22,625 nt of DNA from Lachnospiraceae bacterium UBA7784 (GTDB lineage: Bacteria > Bacillota > Clostridia > Lachnospirales > Lachnospiraceae): contig DLDA01000052.1 in assembly GCA_002480925.1 (NCBI GenBank), forward strand, positions 1 through 22,625, given 5' to 3'. Shown here in pieces: positions 9,190-17,074 of the stretch. Position 1 is the stretch's first letter. Every line of letters starts with the position of its first letter. The notes beneath the pieces were generated by a model. The model searched no databases. It saw only the letters and a program-made list of their open reading frames with translations, and was not told the origin of the DNA. A program made the translations under genes and the position numbers.

Positions 9190-9204
9190 TCTGTTGCCTC
9201 CTTA

Positions 9205-10311
9205 TCATTCACTCATCAGTTCATTGTAAAGATCATCCATCTTGGATATCTGCTCATCTGTCGTGCAGAGCATCTCGTTGTCCTTCCACATCTCTGTGTA
9301 CTTTGTCACACATGGGTTGTCGTAATAATTATCTGCGAGCTTGTCTGCAATATCGGCCTTCTTTATAATAGGTACTCCTCCATATTCATTTAATGTCTTT
9401 GCCTGCTCTTCAGGCTGATAGGTGAAGTTGATGAATTCCGTTGCAAGATCCTTTCTTGTAGAACTCTTTGCTATCGCCCAGTTCTGAGTATATCCGAGTC
9501 CGGTCACAGGCACGATATCGAATTCATCCCAGTACTTTTCTGAATCGGCGCACAGGTAGTTGTAATCCCAGCACAGTGCCACTGAACATTCACCTGACTC
9601 AAGCTGCGACAGAGCCGATGAACCAACGAATGACTTGACATTCTTCTTGAATTTCTTCAGAAGCTCCTGGGCCTTTGCGAGTTCCTTATCATCTGTGCTT
9701 CCTATTGGATATCCGCAGGCTCTCAATGCTTCAGCATACAGTGAAATCGTGGCATTTACCGAACAGATCTGACCCTTGAATGCCGGATCTGCAAGATCGG
9801 CAAATGAGGTGATCTTCTTCGGACAAGTCTTTTTGTTGTATACGATACAGGTGTAGAGCGGCCCTGAAATAGGAATTGTATAGGTGAAATCTTCATCACC
9901 TATAGGCCCTGATCCCTTCGCCATGAATGTATCCTGGTCCACATATTTCAGATTGTCCATACTGTCCTTATCAAGCTTCTCGAGAAGTCCGGCATCTTCA
10001 AACGCTTTGACATACGCGCTTTCAAGGTCTATCACATCGTAATCCTGCTTGCTGTTGATCATCTTTGAAAGCATTTCGTTCGTATCTTCAATATAGGTAA
10101 TATTGACATCCACACCGTACTTCTTTTCAAAATCCTTTACAACTTCCTCTGAACAGTCACCATCCCACATCATAAGATTCAGTTTCTTTGCTGATCCATC
10201 TCCCGATGCAGATGAGGCTTTGGACGAACTGCCACATCCTGCAAGCATTCCTACTGCCATGGCACCCGTGAGCATTACTGCTAAAATTTTTTTCATGTTA
10301 CTTTTCTTCAT
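9205..10311 (-). CDS. potD: PotD-like ABC substrate-binding lipoprotein (first gene of the leftward operon)
   Basis: This 368-aa lipoprotein has a basic start, a hydrophobic stretch and lipobox MLAGC with the modified cysteine at residue 26. The mature part begins with a Ser/Gly-rich linker, then LNLMMWDGDC, DLESAYVKAFEDAGLL and CWDYNYLC, all shared with the other two copies. An open frame runs to 10380, but TAAGGAGG eight bases before ATG 10311 and the signal sequence fix this start. It is the first gene of the operon, preceded by a consensus promoter and two leader hairpins. It delivers ligand to PotABC encoded just downstream. Polyamine specificity is inferred from family only: acidic binding residues cannot be assigned with certainty by eye. 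Confidence 0.92.
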   Translation of the reverse strand: MKKSNMKKILAVMLTGAMAVGMLAGCGSSSKASSASGDGSAKKLNLMMWDGDCSEEVVKDFEKKYGVDVNITYIEDTNEMLSKMINSKQDYDVIDLESAYVKAFEDAGLLEKLDKDSMDNLKYVDQDTFMAKGSGPIGDEDFTYTIPISGPLYTCIVYNKKTCPKKITSFADLADPAFKGQICSVNATISLYAEALRACGYPIGSTDDKELAKAQELLKKFKKNVKSFVGSSALSQLESGECSVALCWDYNYLCADSEKYWDEFDIVPVTGLGYTQNWAIAKSSTRKDLATEFINFTYQPEEQAKTLNEYGGVPIIKKADIADKLADNYYDNPCVTKYTEMWKDNEMLCTTDEQISKMDDLYNELMSE

Positions 10312-10338
10312 CGGCTTTTCCTCCTTACCCGGAAAATA

Positions 10339-10370
10339 AAAGGAGTACTGCATCTCTGCAACACTCCTTT
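10339..10370 (-). promoter_or_regulatory. Leader hairpin 2 before potD (leftward)
   Basis: The leftward RNA can form a continuous 14-bp stem (outer arm AAAGGAGTG, two G-U pairs) closed by a GAGA loop of GNRA type, followed by TTTTATTTT. The ribosome site starts about 15 bases later. The same stem plan (AAAGGAGYG, then TGCA against TGCAG) is found in the leader of the divergent potD at 10620-10654. It may be an attenuator or an mRNA-stabilising structure. Confidence 0.6.
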
Positions 10371-10397
10371 GTGCCTTCATGTATCTTGTGTGAAACG

Positions 10398-10434
10398 AAA
10401 AAAGAAGCCGTCCCGCGTCCGGGGCGACCTCTTT
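10398..10434 (-). terminator. Promoter-proximal intrinsic terminator-like hairpin in leftward potD leader
   Basis: Read leftwards, a stem of about 15 bp (arm AAAGAGGTCGCCCCG, one C-A mismatch) with loop GACG is followed directly by TTTTTT. It begins only about 17 bases after the predicted transcription start. It would stop most transcripts before the operon unless antitermination occurs. Confidence 0.6.
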
Positions 10435-10457
10435 GTCTTTTCGATCAATACGTGGCC

Positions 10458-10486
10458 ATCATATCCCTTATGGCAGACATTGTCAA
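10458..10486 (-). promoter_or_regulatory. Promoter of leftward potD-PII-potABC operon
   Basis: The -35 box TTGACA (10486-10481) and -10 box TATGAT (10463-10458) are separated by 17 bases, a near-perfect sigma-A promoter. The predicted start of transcription is near 10451, upstream of the two leader hairpins. Confidence 0.8.
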
Positions 10487-10561
10487 GCAAAAATTTCCGA
10501 TTTGGCAATATTGCAAGATTTTTCCGGAATGTTCGACGTATTTTTTGTACACTAAAAGCCC
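10487..10561. other. Region between divergent promoters
   Basis: This 75-base AT-rich spacer separates the two opposed -35 boxes. It contains the perfect palindrome GCAATATTGC (10505-10514) and two similar stretches, TTTCCG at about 10495 and TTTTCCGG at about 10520. It is a reasonable place for a regulator that controls both operons, but no known operator consensus is recognised. Confidence 0.35.
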
Positions 10562-10591
10562 TTGACAGACCTTGTCCGCAAGTGATAACAT
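10562..10591 (+). promoter_or_regulatory. Promoter of rightward potD-OCD-ADH operon
   Basis: TTGACA (10562-10567) and TAACAT (10586-10591) are spaced by 18 bases. Transcription would begin near 10598, about 22 bases before the leader hairpin. Confidence 0.65.
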
Positions 10592-10610
10592 TGCAGTCAA
10601 AATTGATTCT

Positions 10611-10659
10611 GGAACACGCAAAGGAGCGCCTGCACATGCAGCGCTTCTTTTTTTGTTCC
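10611..10659 (+). terminator. Leader terminator-like hairpin before rightward potD
   Basis: The core stem AAAGGAGCG / CGCTTCTTT continues into CTGC / GCAG with loop ACAT and one bulged C (10620-10650), followed by four more T's, so seven T's close the stem. GGAACA (10611-10616) and TGTTCC (10654-10659) can extend the pairing across an internal loop. The ribosome site CGGAGG lies only 12 bases further on. It resembles an intrinsic terminator used as attenuator. Confidence 0.65.
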
Positions 10660-10684
10660 CCGATAAGAAACGGAGGTAACGCCA

Positions 10685-11788
10685 ATGAAGAACAGACTAA
10701 AAAAAAAATGTGCAGCATCACTTGCAGCTATCATGGCTATAGGGTTGATGAGCGGCTGCGGCAGCCAGACATCAGCTTCCGGCAAAGCAAAAGCTTCCTC
10801 CGGGAAATCGCTTAACGTCATTGTCTGGGAGGGCACCTGGTCCGAAGATATGTTTAAGGACTTCACTAAGGAGACCGGCATCGATGTAAATATAAGCTAC
10901 ATCTCAAACACTGACGAGCTTCTTACTAAGCTTATAAACGGCAGCGCGACCTATGATGTGATGGATCTGGAGGGTGCCTATGTAAAGACCTTCATAAAGA
11001 ATGGCCTGCTCGAAAAGATCGATGACGACAAGGTTCCTAACCAGTCCAACATCATCGACGAATACATGAAAGAGGGGCCTATCGGTGATGAAAAACTGAC
11101 CTATACGGTTCCTGATATGGCTCCTAACTACACGACCGTTGTCTACAACAAGAAGACCTGTCCTGTAAAGATAAAGAGCCTTAAGGACCTCACTAACCCT
11201 AAACTAAAGGGTCGCGTCGCTCTTGTTGACTCGACTATCTCGCTTTACGGCGCGGCTCTGCAGTGTCTCGGATACAAGGCTGACTCCACAAACGAGAAGG
11301 AGATCAAGGAGGCCAATGATCTCCTGATGAAGATCAAGGAAAACACCAAGGCCTTCGTCGGTGAGACCGCTGTTCCCCAGCTCGAGGACGGCGAAGTCGA
11401 CGCAGCACTCTGCTGGGACTACCCTACTCTCTGCGGAGATTCTGAAAAGAACTGGGACAAGTTCGGATATGTAAGCCTTGACGGCGGCGTTGAGAGATGG
11501 GCTCAGTACTGGGCTGTTTCTAAGAGCTCTAAGAACAAGGAAAATGCCGAGAAGCTGATAAACTTCATCTTAAAGCCCGAGGAATACTCCAAGAGTCTGA
11601 ACGAATATGCTGTCCCGCCTCTTGAGAAGCAGGATAAGATTGCCTCGTATCTGCCGAAGAACTACTATGACAGCCCGGCCATGACCCAGATGACAAAGGA
11701 TCTCTTTGATAATTCCTGGGAGGCCACGGTTTCTGAGAAACAGATCGACATAATGGATGACTATTATACTCAGCTGAAAGGAGAATAA
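10685..11788 (+). CDS. potD: PotD-like ABC substrate-binding lipoprotein (rightward copy)
   Basis: This 367-aa solute-binding lipoprotein has a lysine-rich start (MKNRLKKK), a hydrophobic stretch and lipobox LMSGC with cysteine 25. It shares SLNVIVWEGTWSED, DLEGAYVKTF, NGLLEKID, CWDYPTLC and the C-terminal NYYDSPAM segment with the two leftward copies. The ribosome site CGGAGG is well placed before ATG 10685. No permease or ATPase is encoded in its own operon, so it presumably uses the PotABC complex encoded divergently. It is the first gene of an operon with an OCD-family protein and an iron-type alcohol dehydrogenase, which ties binding of a ligand to its oxidation. Confidence 0.92.
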   Translation: MKNRLKKKCAASLAAIMAIGLMSGCGSQTSASGKAKASSGKSLNVIVWEGTWSEDMFKDFTKETGIDVNISYISNTDELLTKLINGSATYDVMDLEGAYVKTFIKNGLLEKIDDDKVPNQSNIIDEYMKEGPIGDEKLTYTVPDMAPNYTTVVYNKKTCPVKIKSLKDLTNPKLKGRVALVDSTISLYGAALQCLGYKADSTNEKEIKEANDLLMKIKENTKAFVGETAVPQLEDGEVDAALCWDYPTLCGDSEKNWDKFGYVSLDGGVERWAQYWAVSKSSKNKENAEKLINFILKPEEYSKSLNEYAVPPLEKQDKIASYLPKNYYDSPAMTQMTKDLFDNSWEATVSEKQIDIMDDYYTQLKGE

Positions 11789-11789
11789 A

Positions 11790-11816
11790 ATGATAGCATG
11801 GATAATACTGAAATAA
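11790..11816 (+). other. Possible 8-codon mini-ORF at the OCD gene start
   Basis: ATG 11790 followed by seven sense codons and TAA gives MIAWIILK. It has the ideal spacing (six bases) to the AAAGGAG at 11777-11783, whereas the real OCD start at 11798 is 14 bases away and in another frame. It could be chance, a leader peptide, or a sign that the OCD start is used by re-initiation. Confidence 0.3.
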
Positions 11817-12952
11817 GCTTTTTATACCTGAATGAAAATGATATGATACAGGCAGGGGTGCTAGACGCCCCCGCCTGCATTTCGACTACAGAGGAAGTCC
11901 TTGCCCTTCTCTCTGACGGTGACGTCCTTATGGGAGGTAAGAATCACAGGGAGCACGGGATACAGCTTATCTTCCCAAGAGAAAGCCCTATTCCCGGCTT
12001 CCCCTTAGAGGACAGCCCCGACAGGAGATTCATGTCCATGCCGGGCTATCTCGGTGGCCGTTTCCACATAGCAGGAGAGAAATACTACGGGAGCAACGGC
12101 AGGAACGTGCCTAAGGGGCTGCCTAGGTCGATCCTTATGTTCACCTTAAATGATGTCGAGACCGGAGCCCCTATAGCCTATATGTCTGCCAACCTTCTGT
12201 CCGCTATGCGTACCGGCGCGGTTCCGGCTGTGATGGCTAAATATACGGCCAGAAAAGATATCCATACCATAAGCTTTCTTGGTACCGGCGAGATCAACCG
12301 GGCCATCCTCAAATGCTTCATGGCTATATATGATAATGTGACTACGATAAAGCTCCGCGGAAGCAGTGCCAGGTCAAAGAGTGCCCTTTCAATGAAAAAG
12401 TTTGTCGAGGACAACTATCCGGATGTCAGGGAGGTCATCATATGCGAGACCCTTGAGCAGGCCTGTCGTGACACTGACCTGATTAGCGAGGCGGTCTCTA
12501 CGATCAACAGGCAGTGGCCTCTGGTGGATCCGGCCTGGCTTGCCCCCGGAACTACTATCATTTCATCCGGGACCATGGATCTTACTGACCATGACTTCAT
12601 TGCTGACCATATGAAAAAGGTCGTCGACAACAAGGGCATGTACGATGACTATGTGAAGGTCTATCAGGAATACGATGCCGATGGCAACAAGCTCTCGACC
12701 GGTACTCCGGGTATCTTCTTCTCGGAGATGATCTCTAAGGGCCGCATCAGGGATTCGGATGTCACCGAGATCGGTAATATCATAAGAGGCCGCGCCCCTG
12801 GCCGGACCAATGATGATGATATTTATCTGATCAGCGCCGGCGGTATGCCGATACTTGACATTGGCTGGGGATATGAATGCTACAGACGTGCTAAGGATAA
12901 GGGGATAGGTACCTGGCTTAAGCTCTGGGATTCCCCTTATATGGGTGTTTAA
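11798..12952 (+). CDS. Ornithine cyclodeaminase/mu-crystallin family protein 1
   Basis: This 384-aa cytoplasmic protein belongs to the OCD/mu-crystallin family, NAD(P)-dependent enzymes that act on amino acids or cyclic imines. In the first half it has EKYYGSN (the position of the family's substrate lysine), LPRSILMFTLND, GAPIAYMSANLLSAMRTGAVPAV (typical of the family), then a Rossmann start SFLGTGEIN. The last glycine of the usual GxGxxG is replaced by Asn here. The C terminus has IGNIIRGRAPGR, NDDDIYLISAGGMP and KLWDSP, matching its paralogue at 14408-15541. Proteins of this longer clostridial type are often named tyramine oxidase subunit B; I have not verified that. It sits 9 bases after potD and 18 before an alcohol dehydrogenase. 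The reaction is unproven. Confidence 0.88.
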   Translation: MDNTEISFLYLNENDMIQAGVLDAPACISTTEEVLALLSDGDVLMGGKNHREHGIQLIFPRESPIPGFPLEDSPDRRFMSMPGYLGGRFHIAGEKYYGSNGRNVPKGLPRSILMFTLNDVETGAPIAYMSANLLSAMRTGAVPAVMAKYTARKDIHTISFLGTGEINRAILKCFMAIYDNVTTIKLRGSSARSKSALSMKKFVEDNYPDVREVIICETLEQACRDTDLISEAVSTINRQWPLVDPAWLAPGTTIISSGTMDLTDHDFIADHMKKVVDNKGMYDDYVKVYQEYDADGNKLSTGTPGIFFSEMISKGRIRDSDVTEIGNIIRGRAPGRTNDDDIYLISAGGMPILDIGWGYECYRRAKDKGIGTWLKLWDSPYMGV

Positions 12953-12970
12953 GAAAGGAAAATTTTATCT

Positions 12971-14140
12971 ATGGAGAATTTTACACACTGCATCCCTACC
13001 GAATACCATTTCGGTAAGGGTGCAATTGACTGTCTCGGAGACTGTCTGGCCAGATACGGCTCCCGGGTACTTCTTGTATATGGAGGCGGCTCTATAAAGC
13101 GCACCGGCCTCTATGACACTATCATTGGTATCTGCAATGACAAAGCTTTAACTGTAACTGAGCTTTCAGGCGTTGAGCCAAACCCTCAGATCGCTACCGT
13201 GCGTAAGGGAATTGCTCTCTGCCATTCCGAGTCCATCGATGTGATCCTCTCCGTCGGAGGCGGAAGTACCATTGACTGCTGCAAGGCCATTGCTGCCGGA
13301 TATTACTACAAGGGTGATCCGTGGGATATGGCCCTTGCCGGCGGCTGCCAGGACAGATCACTTCCTCTGGTGGATGTAATGACCCTTGCGGCGACTGGCT
13401 CTGAATTCGATGCCGACGCCGTGATCTCAAATTCCATGACCTCACAGAAGCTTGACGGCACCTATCGCTGTCCTGATGTATCGATATGTGATCCGACCTA
13501 TACCTTTTCTGTCCCTGCCTCCCAGACTGCCGCAGGAAGCGCCGATATAATGAGCCATATCTGCGAGCAGTATTTCTCCAGGGTCTTCGACAGCGACCTA
13601 TCAGAAGCCATCGGTGAAGGTATCCTCAGATCAGTTATAAAGAACCTTCCCCAGGCCTTATCTGATCCATCGGACTACAGCGCCCGGGCCAACCTGATGT
13701 GGGACAGCTCGATCGCCTGCTCCGGTATTCCTGCATACGGCAAGATCCCTACTCTCTGGCCTTGTCATGCAATGGAGCACGAGCTCTCCGGTTTCTACAA
13801 CATCACTCACGGCGTCGGCCTGGCTATTCTTACCCCACGCTGGATGAGATTCATCCTGAAGAAGGACACTTCAGTCACTCCACGTTTCGTAAAATTTGCC
13901 CGCAATGTCTGGGGGCTTGATGGCAATGACGACGAGGCTCTGGCAAGAGAGGGTATCGAAGCCCTCGAAGATTTCTTCTCCTCTGTAAACCTTCCTTCAA
14001 CGCTTACAGAGCTTGGCATAGGAAACGAGCACTTCCTCGACATGGCAAACGACCTGAAGGAGGTTACAGGCGGTCTTGAAAACGACTACGTTCCTCTTAC
14101 GATCGACGACATAGTAGCCATCTACACCGCATGCCTGTAA
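12971..14140 (+). CDS. Iron-containing (group III) alcohol dehydrogenase
   Basis: This 389-aa cytoplasmic oxidoreductase is of the Fe-ADH/butanol dehydrogenase type. The N-terminal domain carries the NAD(P) motif GGGSTIDCCKAIA (family GGGSxxDxxK) near residue 96. TLAATGSEFDADAVISN follows. Metal ligands are visible as the aspartate and histidine of AGSADIMSHICEQ and the histidines of CHAMEHELSG and ITHGVGLAIL. The family reduces aldehydes to alcohols or the reverse. The AGAAAGGA ribosome site and 18-base gap place it in the potD-OCD operon. It most likely handles an aldehyde released during amine breakdown; physiological direction is not visible. Its last seven codons and stop are copied in tandem just downstream. 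Confidence 0.92.
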   Translation: MENFTHCIPTEYHFGKGAIDCLGDCLARYGSRVLLVYGGGSIKRTGLYDTIIGICNDKALTVTELSGVEPNPQIATVRKGIALCHSESIDVILSVGGGSTIDCCKAIAAGYYYKGDPWDMALAGGCQDRSLPLVDVMTLAATGSEFDADAVISNSMTSQKLDGTYRCPDVSICDPTYTFSVPASQTAAGSADIMSHICEQYFSRVFDSDLSEAIGEGILRSVIKNLPQALSDPSDYSARANLMWDSSIACSGIPAYGKIPTLWPCHAMEHELSGFYNITHGVGLAILTPRWMRFILKKDTSVTPRFVKFARNVWGLDGNDDEALAREGIEALEDFFSSVNLPSTLTELGIGNEHFLDMANDLKEVTGGLENDYVPLTIDDIVAIYTACL

Positions 14141-14313
14141 GGCATAATACGGCCATCTGTACCGCCTGCATGTAAGCCATCATTCAGCCATCTGCAACGC
14201 CTGCCTGTAAGGCATCATATTACTGTTGTCTGGGGCAACCACATGTAAGGCCCGTAAAGCATAATATAGTCGCTATCTGCGGCGACCACATGTCAGGCCT
14301 GTAAAGCATATAA
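14117..14313 (+). repeat. Tandem repeats copied from the ADH 3' end
   Basis: Three 35-base units begin at 14117, 14152 and 14187; the first is the end of the ADH gene itself (GCCATCTACACCGC and so on through the stop codon). Two longer, more diverged 47-base units begin at 14229 and 14276. Most contain a small hairpin of the form TGCCT-GTA-AGGCA. This fills the 267-base gap together with a terminator and a C-rich tract; no gene is seen. Confidence 0.7.
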
Positions 14314-14314
14314 G

Positions 14315-14346
14315 AAACCGGAAGATCAATAGATCCTCCGGTTTTT
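14315..14346. terminator. Intrinsic terminator between convergent operons
   Basis: AAACCGGA-GATC pairs with GATC-TCCGGTTT around the loop AATA, with one A/C mismatch, and is followed rightwards by TTTTTCC. It ends the potD-OCD-ADH operon. The leftward strand also has a run of A/T after it, so it may serve the convergent OCD2 unit as well. Confidence 0.85.
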
Positions 14347-14365
14347 CCTTTTAGCATCCATGCTT

Positions 14366-14407
14366 ACTAAATCCTGAACCCTAACCCCCCTAGCCCCTAA
14401 CCCCTAC
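14366..14407. repeat. Telomere-like C-rich intergenic tract, copy at OCD2 3' end
   Basis: The tract contains CTAAATCCTGAACCC, then repeated CCCCTAA/CCCCTA-type units, up to the OCD2 stop codon. The first part matches the start of the same tract in the repeats at 21850, 22200 and 22525 (CTAAGTCCTGAACCC). Confidence 0.55.
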
Positions 14408-15541
14408 CTATGCCAACGTCGGACTATCCCAGAGCTTCAGCTTCACCCCTATTCCCTGTTCCAGAGCCTTGCGGTAACATATACTGCCCCATGCCACATC
14501 CTCTACCGGCATTCCTCCTACCGAATAAACGATTATATCGTCATCGCTCTCGCGTCCCGGAGCCTGTCCCAGAAGGATAGCACCCATATCGCTTATAGCT
14601 TCTCTCTTTAGCTTTCCGTCATGGATCATATCTGTGAATTTACTTCCTACTATATTTACCTTACCGAATGTAGGGTAAGGATATTCCTCCGCCCAAGCAT
14701 CGTAAAGCTTGATATTGTCTACGACCAGCCTGCACCTCTTAGCCAGGAAGTCGCTGTCGAAGTTCACAGCAGACGGAGCTACGATCATTGCTCCCGGCTT
14801 TACCCAGGAACCGTCTACAAACGGATAGGTGGCCGGGTCTTCCCCTGATGTGGATGCGAACGACATCACATCCGTATCCCTTACCATTTTCTCTACTGTA
14901 TCGCATACAGTGATGGTAGTAAGCTGTGGATAATGCTCCTTTACATAGCTTACAAAGTCATCTATACCTTTTTTGCTTCTTCCCTTGATCTTTACCGTAT
15001 CAAGCGCCGGACAGGTGGCTACGAAGGAAGCGAGAGCCGTACGTCCCATGACTCCGGGGCCGCAGATACCGCAGACCTTTGAGTCCTTCTTCGCCATGTA
15101 TCTGGTCCCTACTCCAGGTATAGCACCTGTCCTGTAGGCGCTTACCAGGTTTCCGCTCATCAGGCACTTAGGAGCTCCGGTATTCTTATCATTCAGCATG
15201 ATCATAAGGATAGATCTGGGAAGACCCTCCTCCTTGTTTGCCATATTGGATCCGTACCACTTACAGCCTGCCATATCAAACGGCGCCCCGATATAGGCCG
15301 GCATGGCCATGAATCTCCTGTCATCTCCTGTATCAAGCGGCATCTCAGGGAATGGTGAGCTCTCAGGAAACTTGACCATTGAACCGTGAGAATTGTGGTT
15401 TTCACCAGCCATAACGAAGTCTCCCTTTGTCAGGTCCTTTAGCACATCCTCCATTGCATCGATGCAGGCACTCATATCCTCTACACCGACCTTTTTCATA
15501 TCCTCCTCATCAAGATATAAGAAATCAACTTTGCTTGTCAT
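14408..15541 (-). CDS. Ornithine cyclodeaminase/mu-crystallin family protein 2
   Basis: This protein of about 377 aa is a paralogue of the one at 11798-12952. Common points are DFLYLDEEDM at the start, CKWYGSN, LPRSILMIMLND, GAPKCLMSGNLVSAYRTGAIPGV, and at the end MGAILLGQAPGR, SDDDIIVYSVGGMP and KLKLWDSP. The dinucleotide motif is an intact GPGVMG, unlike the first copy. An open frame reaches 15574, but GGAGGAAG eight bases before ATG 15541 sets the start. It follows the APC permease by 74 bases in the leftward AraC-APC-OCD2 unit. It probably acts on the compound imported by that permease; the substrate is unknown. Confidence 0.87.
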   Translation of the reverse strand: MTSKVDFLYLDEEDMKKVGVEDMSACIDAMEDVLKDLTKGDFVMAGENHNSHGSMVKFPESSPFPEMPLDTGDDRRFMAMPAYIGAPFDMAGCKWYGSNMANKEEGLPRSILMIMLNDKNTGAPKCLMSGNLVSAYRTGAIPGVGTRYMAKKDSKVCGICGPGVMGRTALASFVATCPALDTVKIKGRSKKGIDDFVSYVKEHYPQLTTITVCDTVEKMVRDTDVMSFASTSGEDPATYPFVDGSWVKPGAMIVAPSAVNFDSDFLAKRCRLVVDNIKLYDAWAEEYPYPTFGKVNIVGSKFTDMIHDGKLKREAISDMGAILLGQAPGRESDDDIIVYSVGGMPVEDVAWGSICYRKALEQGIGVKLKLWDSPTLA

Positions 15542-15615
15542 ATAGCTTCCTCCATTTTTCCAAAAAAAATACAATTTTTATAATATGACCGTTTCAGCCC
15601 TTCCTGAAGTCACTA

Positions 15616-17046
15616 TCAACCTGCGCTTACAGGTCTGCGAAGGCCTATCTTTTCCTCTTCTTCCTCGTAACTTAATGCCTTTCTGTTTACCTCATCCATA
15701 TCCATGGCCGCGAAAGGCTTTACCTTCATCACGAATCTGATCCAGATCGAGCAGTAGGTGACAAGGACTACAAACAGTACTCCGCAGAGCTCATAGATCC
15801 TGATACGGTCTGCTCCCGTACTGATATTTGCTATCATATAAACATTTCCTATGATGCCTATGATCTGCGGGATTCCCTTCATTGTGAATCTCCTTGGACG
15901 GTCAGGATACTTCTTTCTAAGGATCAGTACCGATATATGTACCAGGCAGTAGGTGAAGAGCCAGAAGCATGATCCCGAGAGAATAAGGAAGGTTACTGCT
16001 TGCGCTGTTCCCATTCCCGATACCACAAGGATCCCGACTGCGACTGACATGAATATCAGTCCCACATAGGCTGCATTGTTCTTATTGGTCCTTGCGAAAA
16101 CCTTCGGAACCATGCCTGCCTCTGACATTCCCTGCATGATCTTCGAAAGCGATGCATAGCCTGTATTCACTGTTGAAATACCTGCAAGGATTGTAACTAT
16201 TCCCATCCATACCTTTCCAGGCATTCCGAGAAGATTTATAGCAAATGTGATATGCGGCGTGCTCTGCGGATCATTGGCAAGTCCCTTGAGCGATACATAG
16301 TTTGTCATTCCGCATCCCAGGAAGGCCTGAACAAGGAAGAGAAGCACTAGTGCTACTATCATTGAAAGAAGGACGTCCCTCTTCGGGCTCTTCAGGTTCT
16401 TCGCCTGAGGGATTATGAACTCGACTCCGATGAAGAGCCAGAAGGCAAGTGCCATACTGTTCATTATCCCCTTCATTCCACCTATCTGAGAGAAGGTCGG
16501 TGCAGATGCAGAGTAATCTACCAGGTGGGCAGGATTACCAAGCTTGAAGAAGCTTATTATGCCAAGCAGGATCATTGAGCCTACCAGAAGCACTACTACT
16601 ATATCCTGTACCTTTGCGAACAGATCGACTCCCTTTATATTTACAAACAGGAAAACGACCAGAAGGATCATCGATATGATCCTGTTATCTATCTGCGGGA
16701 AGAAAAGCTGCTTGATCACTGTCCCGCAGAGTGTGATCTCTGCTGTAAGCGAAAGGATCTGTGTGATCACATAGGCGCTCAAGTTTCCCATCATCGAGGC
16801 CATCGGTCCCATTCCGGCCAGCAGGTACTGTCCTGTTCCTCCATCAACATCCGGCATCAGCTGATTCAACTCTGCAAATGAAAGTCCGACAAATGAATTC
16901 AGGATCACGACGAGGAAAAGCGGTATTATGAACCATCGTCCTATCGATCCCATTCCTGTTCCAAGAGACACGAGGCAGCTTGTCGCCACGATAAGTCCTA
17001 CGTTTATCGCAACTGCACTGAATAATCCAAGTTTCTTCTGCTGCAT
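15616..17046 (-). CDS. APC-superfamily amino acid/amine permease
   Basis: This 476-aa membrane protein has about twelve hydrophobic segments. The N-terminal segment AVAINVGLIVATSCLVSLGTG corresponds to the APC first helix with the family's unwound GxG region, and SFAELNQLMPDVDGGTGQY matches the E-x-x-x-x-P-x-(S/G)-G-G end of helix 2. It resembles basic amino-acid/polyamine antiporters rather than sugar carriers. The ribosome site GGAAGGAGG supports the start. It lies 148 bases after the AraC gene and has its own leader with a palindrome and a terminator hairpin, so it is probably both co-transcribed and separately controlled. Candidate substrates are amines or amino acids. Confidence 0.88.
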   Translation of the reverse strand: MQQKKLGLFSAVAINVGLIVATSCLVSLGTGMGSIGRWFIIPLFLVVILNSFVGLSFAELNQLMPDVDGGTGQYLLAGMGPMASMMGNLSAYVITQILSLTAEITLCGTVIKQLFFPQIDNRIISMILLVVFLFVNIKGVDLFAKVQDIVVVLLVGSMILLGIISFFKLGNPAHLVDYSASAPTFSQIGGMKGIMNSMALAFWLFIGVEFIIPQAKNLKSPKRDVLLSMIVALVLLFLVQAFLGCGMTNYVSLKGLANDPQSTPHITFAINLLGMPGKVWMGIVTILAGISTVNTGYASLSKIMQGMSEAGMVPKVFARTNKNNAAYVGLIFMSVAVGILVVSGMGTAQAVTFLILSGSCFWLFTYCLVHISVLILRKKYPDRPRRFTMKGIPQIIGIIGNVYMIANISTGADRIRIYELCGVLFVVLVTYCSIWIRFVMKVKPFAAMDMDEVNRKALSYEEEEEKIGLRRPVSAG

Positions 17047-17074
17047 AGTCTATCCTCCTTCCAGTCAGGATACC

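Noticed and set aside
10371..10684. T-box or guanidine riboswitch in the potD leaders
   Set aside because: No T-box sequence (AGGGTGGNACCGCG) and no paired ACGR loops were found; the space before the terminators is too short.
10369..10881. Overlapping open frames on both strands of the divergent pot promoter region (10369-10815 +, 10377-10721 -, 10597-10881 -)
   Set aside because: They cover promoters, leader hairpins and the potD signal-sequence region, have no ribosome sites and no family likeness.
14117..14313. CRISPR-like or attachment-site repeats after the ADH gene
   Set aside because: No spacers of constant length, and the first unit is coding sequence of the gene itself.
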